From Thiobacillus sp. (GTDB lineage Bacteria; Pseudomonadota; Gammaproteobacteria; Burkholderiales; Thiobacillaceae): a DNA stretch of 6,771 nucleotides. The notes under the pieces were generated by a model. The model saw only the letters and a program-made list of their open reading frames with translations. It was not told the origin of the DNA and did not search any database. The stretch covers positions 1-6,771 of the forward strand of contig NZ_JANJXQ010000208.1 of the NCBI RefSeq assembly GCF_024708915.1, read 5' to 3'. Of this stretch, positions 1 to 6,771 are shown one piece after another. Each line of letters begins with the position of its first letter. Within the stretch, counting starts at the first letter, position 1. The translations under genes and the position numbers were made by a program.

Positions 1-927
1 CTGCCCGCTGTAGCGCATCAGCAGCACCTGGAAGGCGGCCAGCAGGACCATGTAGAGGGTGGCGTTGTGCTGCCGCGCGAGCGCCTTGAGCGCGGCGGTC
101 AGTTCGCCCGGCAGTTCGAAGCGCTCGATGTCGCCCCGGTAGCTCAACTGGGCGGGGCGCGCCCGGTCGGCCGGCAGTTCAAGCGGGACAAGCCCCGCCA
201 ATTGCCCGCGCCAGTAGCCCAGCTGACCCTCCAGCACCGCCCCGCTCAGCCAGCTCCGCTGCCATACCGCATAGTCCGAATACTGGATCGGCAACGGCGC
301 CCAGTCCGGTTTTTGCCCCGGAAGCAGCGCCGCATACGCTTGGGAAAGCTCCCGCGAGAAGATTGCCCGCGACCAGCCGTCCGACGCGATGTGGTGCATG
401 ACGATCAGCAGGATGTGGTCGTCATCGCGCACATGCAGCAATACGGCACGCGCCAGCGGCGGCTCGGCCAGATCGAAAGGCCGATGGATGGCCGTTTGCA
501 GCCGATTTTCGCATTCGGCCTGCCGGGCTGCGGCTGGTAGCTGGCTCAGGTCGGATTCTTCAAACGGGAAAACGCCGGGTAGCTGACTCTGGACCAGGCC
601 GCTTGCCGTTTCGGAGAAGCGGGTCCGCAACACGCCATGTCGCTCGAGCAGGAGATCCAGCGCCTGTTTCAGCGTGGCTGCATTCACAACGCCCCGAAGC
701 TGCCATGCCTCGAACACGTTGTAGAGCGGGCTTCCCGGCTCCAGCCGGTCGATGATCCACAGGCGTTCCTGGGAATAGGCAAGCGCCGCCTGCCCCCCGG
801 ACTTGCGCGGGGCAATCGCTGCGCCCGGTTGCGCCGCGTTGCGTGTCTGTGCGAGGCGCTCGAGCAACTGACGCCTCTCCGGGCTGAGCCGGGCAATTTG
901 CTGCGCGGAAGAATCGGCTGTGTTCAT
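1..927 (-). CDS. Nonribosomal peptide synthetase, N-terminal condensation domain (partial)
   Basis: This is the first 309 residues of an NRPS; the gene continues past position 1. The product opens with a short helix-like segment (LSPERRQLLERL, residues 14-25) and then a condensation domain, the module that forms amide bonds between carrier-bound substrates. Core motifs appear in order: YSQERLW (51-57), RHGVLRTRF (96-104), the catalytic HHIASDGWS (178-186, an intact HHxxxDG), YSDYAVWQR (216-224) and YWRGQLAG (239-246) followed by LELPADRARP. No adenylation or carrier domain precedes the condensation domain, so the donor must come from another protein. The adenylation-carrier fusion at the head of the same operon is the obvious candidate. 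The ATG lies 4 nt after the upstream stop (TAATGCCATG) without a clear Shine-Dalgarno, which suggests translational coupling. The motifs look like an LCL or starter condensation subtype; the subtype and the amino acids used cannot be told from this fragment. Confidence 0.95.
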   Translation of the reverse strand, partial: MNTADSSAQQIARLSPERRQLLERLAQTRNAAQPGAAIAPRKSGGQAALAYSQERLWIIDRLEPGSPLYNVFEAWQLRGVVNAATLKQALDLLLERHGVLRTRFSETASGLVQSQLPGVFPFEESDLSQLPAAARQAECENRLQTAIHRPFDLAEPPLARAVLLHVRDDDHILLIVMHHIASDGWSRAIFSRELSQAYAALLPGQKPDWAPLPIQYSDYAVWQRSWLSGAVLEGQLGYWRGQLAGLVPLELPADRARPAQLSYRGDIERFELPGELTAALKALARQHNATLYMVLLAAFQVLLMRYSGQ

Positions 928-931
928 GGCA

Positions 932-2620
932 TTACAGGCGAGGCAAGGGAACATCGTCCCGGGTATCGACCTGGATCAGGGTGGGGCGCCCGCTGGCGAA
1001 AGCCTGCTTCAGTGCAGGCGCCACCTGCTGCGTGGATTCAACCCGTATCCCCTGCCCCCCCAGGGCATTCATGATTTGATCGTAACGAATATCCGGTGTG
1101 AACTGGCAGACCCGTTCCGGATAATCCGCCGGCCAATACGCCATATGGCGCAGCCTGCCGCCGGAGCCGCTGTTATTGGCGACCATGACAACCAGGGGCA
1201 AACGATGGCGGACCGCCGTTTCAAGCTCCATGACATTCAAACCGAGCGAGAAATCTCCGCATATGGCCAGGACCGGGCGATCAGGCTGGGCCAGCCGCGC
1301 CGCCAAGGCGAAGGGAACCCCCATGCCCATGCAGCCGTTTGCGCCGGGTGTAAGGCGCGACAGGGGAAGCTCGGCTGGCAGCACATGCTGCGCCCACGCC
1401 ATGACGATATTGCCGTCGACAATCGTGGTGGCCTCCTCGGGCACGGCGCCTGCCGCCTCGCGCAACCAGTTGGCGGGCGTCATGGGCGCGGCACTGTCCC
1501 GGCACTGCTCAGCCAGATCTTGCTGGTAACGCTGCTTGCGGCGCGCAAGCGCCGCAAGCCAGCCTTCGTCTATCCGGACGGCTTCGCCATGACCGGGTTG
1601 CAGGGCGTCGACCAGCTGTCGCAGCAAGCTGGACGGCGTGCCCAGATATTCGGTGCCCCGGCCCAGCGTCTGGAAAACCCTGTCTTCCTCGTAGGCCAGC
1701 CGGACCAGGCGCGCTTCGGGATGAATTTCGGCGCCATGGCGATATACCCAGTCCAGCGACGCCCCCGCGATCAGCACCCAATCGGCTTCACCCAGCAAGC
1801 CGCTGCGTACTCGCGTACCGCACAACGCATGGCTATCCGGCAGATAGCCGCGCGACAGCGGGGTTGAGACAAAAGGAATACGATGAACCTCAACCAGCCT
1901 GGCGAGCGCTGTCCACGGACTGCCCCAGCGTAGTTCCTCGCCCAGCATCAATACGGGGCGGCGGGCACGGCGCAGGCCGGCCACGACCGGTTCCCAGTCG
2001 TCAACGGCCCCGGGTTCGGGTTCGAGCGGCGGCGGCGCAGCAGTGCAATATTCCGCTACGCCCTGCAACGCCTCTTCGGCAATATCCAGATAACACGGCC
2101 CCGGCCGTCCCTGCATCGTCTGCCGGCAAGCCAGGTCGAGCAGTCCGGCCAGTCCCTGCGCCTGCTCAGCCACTGCGCTGGCCTTGGCGATGGATTCGAA
2201 CAGCCTCACCCCATCCAGCGCCTGGAAGGCGCCCATGTCCCGCATGGCCAGTGGGCGGCGTCCGCCGATCACCAGCAGCGGCCAATGATTGTCCCGTGCA
2301 ACCGTGATGCCGGTGGCGCAATTGCTGACCCCTGGCCCGGCCGAAACAATGACTGCGGCCTCAAGCCTGCCCGCCAGATAATTGTGCGCCGCGGCTGCCT
2401 GGACCGCAGCCTGCTGGTGACGGGTCGCGATGACTCGCATGCCCTGCTTGCCGCAGGCGGCCAGCGTTTCGTCAATCGGGGTGCCGGTGATGCCATAGAC
2501 GTGCGTAAGCCCGTTGGCTTTCAGCCGCCTGGCGACAATCTCATGGCCGCAGAGCCTCATCCGGCGACTCAGATTTGCCAGCAGGGCGATGCGCTCCGGG
2601 CTGAGGTGGGCCAACGGCAT
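932..2620 (-). CDS. Thiamine diphosphate-dependent enzyme, oxalyl-CoA decarboxylase/2-hydroxyacyl-CoA lyase-like
   Basis: A 562-residue ThDP enzyme with the usual three-domain length. The N-terminal Pyr domain carries VYGITGTPI (41-49), where the G-x-PI form is typical of the oxalyl-CoA decarboxylase/2-hydroxyacyl-CoA lyase (OXC/HACL) branch, and GAFQALD (130-136), close to the HACL GAFQELD. The C-terminal PP domain has the cofactor motif GD (455-456) through NN (482-483), followed by a MELETAVRH-type segment (464-472) as in OXC. Known members decarboxylate oxalyl-CoA to formyl-CoA, or make and break C-C bonds of 2-hydroxyacyl-CoA. Oddity: the position normally Glu in RHEQ, which activates the cofactor, is Gln69 (RHQQ, 67-70). 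A second oddity is an N-terminal LSPERIALLANL segment (6-17) that resembles the start of the NRPS downstream. I chose the ATG 3 nt after the lyase stop; a second Met at residue 21 (position 2560) would remove that segment, and neither has a good ribosome site. In context it probably acts on a carrier-bound acyl group. An acetolactate-synthase-like acyloin activity is the main alternative. Confidence 0.88.
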   Translation of the reverse strand: MPLAHLSPERIALLANLSRRMRLCGHEIVARRLKANGLTHVYGITGTPIDETLAACGKQGMRVIATRHQQAAVQAAAAHNYLAGRLEAAVIVSAGPGVSNCATGITVARDNHWPLLVIGGRRPLAMRDMGAFQALDGVRLFESIAKASAVAEQAQGLAGLLDLACRQTMQGRPGPCYLDIAEEALQGVAEYCTAAPPPLEPEPGAVDDWEPVVAGLRRARRPVLMLGEELRWGSPWTALARLVEVHRIPFVSTPLSRGYLPDSHALCGTRVRSGLLGEADWVLIAGASLDWVYRHGAEIHPEARLVRLAYEEDRVFQTLGRGTEYLGTPSSLLRQLVDALQPGHGEAVRIDEGWLAALARRKQRYQQDLAEQCRDSAAPMTPANWLREAAGAVPEEATTIVDGNIVMAWAQHVLPAELPLSRLTPGANGCMGMGVPFALAARLAQPDRPVLAICGDFSLGLNVMELETAVRHRLPLVVMVANNSGSGGRLRHMAYWPADYPERVCQFTPDIRYDQIMNALGGQGIRVESTQQVAPALKQAFASGRPTLIQVDTRDDVPLPRL

Positions 2621-2623
2621 GCG

Positions 2624-3490
2624 TCAGATTCCGGGCAGAGGCAAGCCGGCCAGATTCTGGTGCAGCAGCCGATTGCAGCTCGCCACGTTCGCTTGGCCCG
2701 GTGCCACTGCGGGCAGGCGTCCATCCGCGGCCAGCAGGTCGCGCATGCTGGCGTCGATGGCGGCTTGCGCGGCAAACAAACAGGGCGTGCTGTAATTCAC
2801 CAGCGACACGCCGGCTGCGCGCAGCTCCGTGAGCGTGGCCGGCGGCGATTTGCCGCCGGCAATCTGGTTGAATACCAGGGGCAGCCCCACCCGGCGCTTG
2901 ACCTCGGCCAGCACCGACAGGCTCTTCACCGCCTCCACCAGAATGGCGTCCGCCCCTGCCCCGGCGAATGCTTCCGCACGGCGCAGCGCCTCGCTTTCAT
3001 CGGTGGCATCGGTGCGTGCCACCACCAGCATGTCGCCCCGGCAGGCCAGCACCTTGCGCAGCTTGTCCAGATAGGCTTCCAGTTCCATGACCTGCTTGCC
3101 GTCCAGGTGGCCGCACTGGCGGGGCCGCAACTGGTCTTCCAGCACCACGGCCGAAGCGCCGATCCGGGCAAGCTGACGTACCACATGGCAGGCCACCTCC
3201 GCGTCGCAATAGCCGTCGTCGATGTCCACCACGATGTGGTGATGGGGCAGGACAACCCGCAGCCGCTGGACAAAAGCAAGCATATCGGGCCAGGCGATGA
3301 AACCGATATCGGGCAGCCCGTAATGGCTGGCGGCAAAGCTGAAGCCGCTGACGAAGAGTCCCTGAAAATGCCGGCCGGCGATGCCGGCGGAAAACGTGTC
3401 GTAAATGCCGATCAAGGGTATGGCATCGCCTGCGGCCACCTCATGGCGCAGGCGGGTTCCCGGCGGCAGCGGTTTCGGTATCGGGCTCAT
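2624..3490 (-). CDS. Isocitrate lyase/PEP mutase superfamily enzyme, lyase-type
   Basis: A 288-residue TIM-barrel enzyme of the isocitrate lyase/phosphoenolpyruvate mutase superfamily, near the length of 2-methylisocitrate lyase and oxaloacetate acetylhydrolase. Metal and substrate motifs are visible: VSGFSFAASHYGLPD (47-61), DIDDGY (89-94, where most members have DADTGYG), LEDQ (117-120), RQCGH (124-128), VVARTDA (156-162) and ADAILVE (180-186). Cys126 falls on the catalytic Cys of the KKCGH signature of lyases and hydrolases. PEP mutases have an Asn-containing loop after EDK instead, so C-C cleavage is more likely than P-C bond formation. The first basic residues of the signature are changed (RPRQCGH). 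Substrate cannot be fixed; an oxalate-, glyoxylate- or pyruvate-releasing reaction would suit the neighbours. The start is set by AGGAGG 7 nt upstream, in a 16-nt gap after the ligase-carrier gene. An earlier in-frame ATG (3517) overlaps that gene and lacks such a site. Confidence 0.88.
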   Translation of the reverse strand: MSPIPKPLPPGTRLRHEVAAGDAIPLIGIYDTFSAGIAGRHFQGLFVSGFSFAASHYGLPDIGFIAWPDMLAFVQRLRVVLPHHHIVVDIDDGYCDAEVACHVVRQLARIGASAVVLEDQLRPRQCGHLDGKQVMELEAYLDKLRKVLACRGDMLVVARTDATDESEALRRAEAFAGAGADAILVEAVKSLSVLAEVKRRVGLPLVFNQIAGGKSPPATLTELRAAGVSLVNYSTPCLFAAQAAIDASMRDLLAADGRLPAVAPGQANVASCNRLLHQNLAGLPLPGI

Positions 3491-3497
3491 GGATGCG

Positions 3498-3503
3498 CCT
3501 CCT
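3498..3503 (-). promoter_or_regulatory. Shine-Dalgarno of the lyase gene
   Basis: A perfect AGGAGG lies 7 nt before the ATG at 3490 and just after the stop of the ligase-carrier gene. It decides the lyase start over the in-frame ATG at 3517. It also allows strong independent ribosome entry inside the operon, unlike the two downstream junctions, which appear to rely on coupling. Confidence 0.85.
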
Positions 3504-3506
3504 GGT

Positions 3507-5402
3507 TCATTGGGCATTCTCCCGCAGCAGGCGCATGACTTCTTCGTCGGACAACTGTTCGACCTGTGCGATCAGACTCGCCATGTGCGCCTGTTGCGCG
3601 TCTTCCATTGCAGCCGCCAATTGCGCGACGGTCGGGTGCTGAAACAGGGCCGGGATCGGCATTTCAAGCCCGCGGTCGCGGTTGATGCGGCCGACGACCT
3701 GGGCGCCCCGCAGCGAATCGCCGCCGAGGGCGAAGAAATTGTCGTTCACACCGACCTCCCCAACGCCCAGCACTTCCCTGAAGACGGCTGCCAGCATCCG
3801 CTCGTCGTCGGTCTTGGGCTCCGAGTAGACGGAGACCAGCGCAGCGCCGAGTTTCTCGTGCAAGCTGCTGCGTTGTATCTTCCCGGTCGGCCCTTTGGGA
3901 ATTTCATCCAGCAAGACAATGCGCGAAGGCACTTTGAAGTCGGCCAGCATGCCGAACAGGTGCTCGCGCAATTCCGCTTCGGTCAGCTTTTCCCCAGCGC
4001 GCAATACCACTGCGGCCGCCAGATCTTCGCCCAGCGTGGCATGGGGCACTGCAAACGCCGTTGCCTGCGCCACGGCAGGATGTTCGAGCAGGGCTTCATC
4101 GACTTCGCGGGGTGAAATCTTCTCCCCGCCCCGATTGACGATCTCTTTCAGCCGCCCGGTGATGAAGAGATAGCCCTCGTCGTCCAGATAACCCTGGTCG
4201 CCCGTGCGGAACCAGCCTTCCGTATAGGCCTGGGCATTGGCCTCGGGATTGCCCTCGTAGCCGGCGGTCACGCCGGCGCCGGAAATGGCAATTTCGCCGC
4301 GCTGCCCGCGTTCCAGCTTGCGCCCGCGCTCGTCCATGACGGCAATCTCCGCACCGGCGGGCACCCCCACCGACCCCGGTTTGCGCAAGGCGGGCGGCAA
4401 GGGATTGCTGGCCATTTGATGCGATGCCTCGGTCATGCCATACGCTTCGACAACGGGTGCCTTAAACAGGGCTTCCATTTCATGCAGCGTGCGCGGCGGC
4501 AGCGCGGCCGAAGAAGAACGGACAAAGCGGAACTGATGTTCGGGCGCGATGCGTCGGTACGCGGCTCCCTGGCTGAGCACCGACTGATGAATGGTCGGCA
4601 CCGCCGTATACCAGCTCGGCCGATATTCGCCGATCCAGCCGAAAAAACGCTGGGCATCGAAACCCGGCGTACAAATCAGGCTGCCGCCGCCCGCCACGCT
4701 GGAAAGCAGCGCACCGACCAGGCCGTGGATATGAAACAGCGGCATCACATTCAAGCATTTGTCCCGGTCGCTCAAGGCCAGGAAACGAGCGATATTCACG
4801 GCCGACGACGCCAGATTGGCGTGGGACAGCGGAACAATTTTCGGCCGTGAGGTCGTGCCTGAGGTGTGCAGGATGAGTGCGGTTTTTAGCGCGAAACCGG
4901 GTTCGCTTTGCATCGGCACGCCCGCTCCCGATGCCAGCAATTCGAAGCAGCCGGCCGGGCGCGCGACATCCACACGCAACTCGATCACGGCCAAGCCCAA
5001 TTCGGCGGCCACGCCCCGCGCCGGGCTGTCGTCCCCCTCGCGCAGCAGGAGCGCGCGGGCCTTGAGGTCCTGCAAATAAAAACGGAATTCCGCAGCCTGA
5101 TATGCCGGGTTGAGCGGCGCGCACGCGGCGCAGGACGCAACGGCCAGGAAAGCCGTGGCCATTTCAGGGCCATTGGGCAGCACCACCGCCACCCGATCGT
5201 CCGGACCGATACCCAAACCCCGCAATCGGCCGCCGATATCGCTTGTCTGCTCCCACAGACCGGCGTAGCTCAGCGCATCGCGCCCTGGCGCCATGATGGC
5301 GGGGGATTGCGGCGAATGCCGCGCCTGTTGCGCGACAAGCGCGGACAAGTCTGCACATTGAACGGCACGCCGCCCCTTATGACTGTCGACAGCGTCGGCC
5401 AT
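3507..5402 (-). CDS. AAE3/Pcs60-type acyl-adenylating enzyme fused to a peptidyl/acyl carrier domain
   Basis: A 631-residue two-domain protein. Residues about 15-520 are an acyl-CoA synthetase-type adenylating domain with the P-loop LHTSGTTSRPK (178-188), YGMTEA (321-326), RTGD (399-402), GRLKE..NRGGEK (416-428) and the C-terminal catalytic Lys508 in PTGK. Stretches such as PLFHIHGL (221-228), WYTAVPTIHQ (264-273) and HQMASNPLP (328-336) closely resemble plant AAE3 and yeast Pcs60, known oxalate-CoA ligases. Residues about 525-600 are a carrier domain with the phosphopantetheine Ser563 in GGDSL (560-564). The tail holds LSDEEVMRLL (617-626), a helix of the kind found at NRPS subunit ends. The protein probably adenylates a small carboxylic acid and loads it on its own carrier arm for transfer in trans, perhaps to the condensation domain encoded last in the window. 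It is the first gene of the operon. The start at 5402 is set by a strong Shine-Dalgarno. The substrate is inferred from family likeness; oxalate is the first candidate, another short or fatty acid is possible. Confidence 0.92.
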   Translation of the reverse strand: MADAVDSHKGRRAVQCADLSALVAQQARHSPQSPAIMAPGRDALSYAGLWEQTSDIGGRLRGLGIGPDDRVAVVLPNGPEMATAFLAVASCAACAPLNPAYQAAEFRFYLQDLKARALLLREGDDSPARGVAAELGLAVIELRVDVARPAGCFELLASGAGVPMQSEPGFALKTALILHTSGTTSRPKIVPLSHANLASSAVNIARFLALSDRDKCLNVMPLFHIHGLVGALLSSVAGGGSLICTPGFDAQRFFGWIGEYRPSWYTAVPTIHQSVLSQGAAYRRIAPEHQFRFVRSSSAALPPRTLHEMEALFKAPVVEAYGMTEASHQMASNPLPPALRKPGSVGVPAGAEIAVMDERGRKLERGQRGEIAISGAGVTAGYEGNPEANAQAYTEGWFRTGDQGYLDDEGYLFITGRLKEIVNRGGEKISPREVDEALLEHPAVAQATAFAVPHATLGEDLAAAVVLRAGEKLTEAELREHLFGMLADFKVPSRIVLLDEIPKGPTGKIQRSSLHEKLGAALVSVYSEPKTDDERMLAAVFREVLGVGEVGVNDNFFALGGDSLRGAQVVGRINRDRGLEMPIPALFQHPTVAQLAAAMEDAQQAHMASLIAQVEQLSDEEVMRLLRENAQ

Positions 5403-5405
5403 AAT

Positions 5406-5415
5406 CCCCCTCCCT
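5406..5415 (-). promoter_or_regulatory. Strong Shine-Dalgarno of the ligase-carrier gene
   Basis: The purine-rich AGGGAGGGGG ends 3 nt before the ATG at 5402, with the GGAGG core 6 nt away. It rules out the longer reading frame that extends upstream to 5609, which adds an Arg-rich N-terminus with no family likeness. Confidence 0.85.
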
Positions 5416-5440
5416 GTAAATTCGGTTTTTATTCTGGGTA

Positions 5441-5457
5441 GGCAGTGATCATGCCAG
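5441..5457 (-). promoter_or_regulatory. Candidate sigma-54 (-24/-12) promoter for the biosynthetic operon
   Basis: On the minus strand CTGGCATGATCACTGCC has GG (5455-5454) and GC (5443-5442) separated by exactly 10 nt, the required spacing of RpoN promoters. It matches TGGCAyG-N4-TTGCw apart from C for the first T of TTGC and C at the last position. Transcription would begin near 5430, giving a leader of about 28 nt that contains the Shine-Dalgarno. I see no convincing sigma-70 -35/-10 pair in the rest of the 5403-5636 gap. The same bases also form a GGCA-N7-TGCC inverted repeat, so a protein-binding operator is an alternative reading. Confidence 0.4.
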
Positions 5458-5614
5458 CTTCGACGGCAGTCAGCCACAGTCGCAGTCCGGCGCCTGGACC
5501 GCGCCCTCCGGCGACGGGAGCGTGGTTCAGTGCCGCAAGCCGGGCGCCGGGCATGCCTGGCGAAAATCGACTTGACGATTCCATGACATTGTCGTCGTCC
5601 CTGCAACAATACTG

Positions 5615-5631
5615 CCCCACTGCTCGTGGGG
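5615..5631 (-). terminator. Possible weak terminator hairpin after lon
   Basis: A perfect 6-bp stem (CCCCAC/GTGGGG) with a 5-nt loop starts 5 nt past the lon stop codon. It is followed on the minus strand by CAGTATTGTTG rather than a run of T, so as an intrinsic terminator it would be weak. It would separate lon from the biosynthetic operon. Confidence 0.35.
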
Positions 5632-5636
5632 GTGGA

Positions 5637-6771
<1,135 letters not shown>

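Noticed and set aside
920..1867. Plus-strand open frame of 315 codons
   Set aside because: It lies opposite the ThDP gene and has no recognisable motifs or convincing start signal.
932..2620. Acetolactate synthase (branched-chain amino acid pathway)
   Set aside because: The G-x-PI and GAFQxLD segments fit the oxalyl-CoA decarboxylase/HACL branch better, there is no regulatory-subunit gene, and the context is biosynthetic.
2624..3490. PEP mutase and a phosphonate pathway
   Set aside because: The loop after the metal site has the Cys-Gly-His of lyases, not the Asn-containing loop of PEP mutases, and the neighbouring ThDP enzyme looks like OXC/HACL and not phosphonopyruvate decarboxylase.
2285..3538. 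Long open frame on the plus strand (417 codons)
   Set aside because: It is antisense to the lyase and part of the ThDP gene, both of which have clear family motifs; its translation shows no recognisable domain. Long antisense frames are expected in high-GC DNA.
5538..5557. Tandem GCCGGGC copies and a GGCATGCC palindrome in the intergenic region
   Set aside because: Only two 7-base copies in GC-rich DNA; too short to call a repeat array or operator.
5403..5609. N-terminal extension of the ligase-carrier protein to an ATG at 5609
   Set aside because: The added 69 residues are Arg-rich and low in complexity, while a strong Shine-Dalgarno precedes the ATG at 5402, where likeness to the family begins.

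Overview
The window is a high-GC stretch read almost entirely from the minus strand, so genes are described here from high to low coordinates. The GC-rich codon use and the Lon C-terminus suggest a proteobacterium, probably beta or gamma; this is an inference and the taxon cannot be fixed from the window alone.

Layout in direction of transcription: (1) 6771-5637, the C-terminal half of an ATP-dependent Lon protease, a housekeeping gene cut by the window edge. (2) 5636-5403, a 234-bp intergenic region. It holds a short GC-rich hairpin just after the lon stop, a sigma-54-like GG-N10-GC element and a very strong Shine-Dalgarno. (3) 5402-3507, an acyl-adenylating enzyme of the AAE3/Pcs60 (oxalate-CoA ligase) type fused to a phosphopantetheine carrier domain. 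(4) 3490-2624, an isocitrate lyase/PEP mutase superfamily enzyme. (5) 2620-932, a thiamine-diphosphate enzyme of the oxalyl-CoA decarboxylase/2-hydroxyacyl-CoA lyase type in which the usual catalytic Glu is Gln. (6) 927-1, the start of a nonribosomal peptide synthetase (NRPS) that opens directly with a condensation domain and runs off the window.

Genes 3-6 are separated by 16, 3 and 4 nt and form one operon. Taken together they look like a dedicated starter-unit module for an NRPS. The lyase would supply a small acid, possibly oxalate by analogy with oxaloacetate acetylhydrolase. The ligase-carrier fusion would activate it and hold it as a thioester. The ThDP enzyme would decarboxylate it or join it to a carbonyl compound, giving a formyl or 2-hydroxyacyl thioester. 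The NRPS condensation domain would then transfer the unit to the first amino acid. Each family assignment rests on visible motifs; the oxalate-based pathway is a hypothesis. I do not recognise the cluster as a characterised natural-product pathway.
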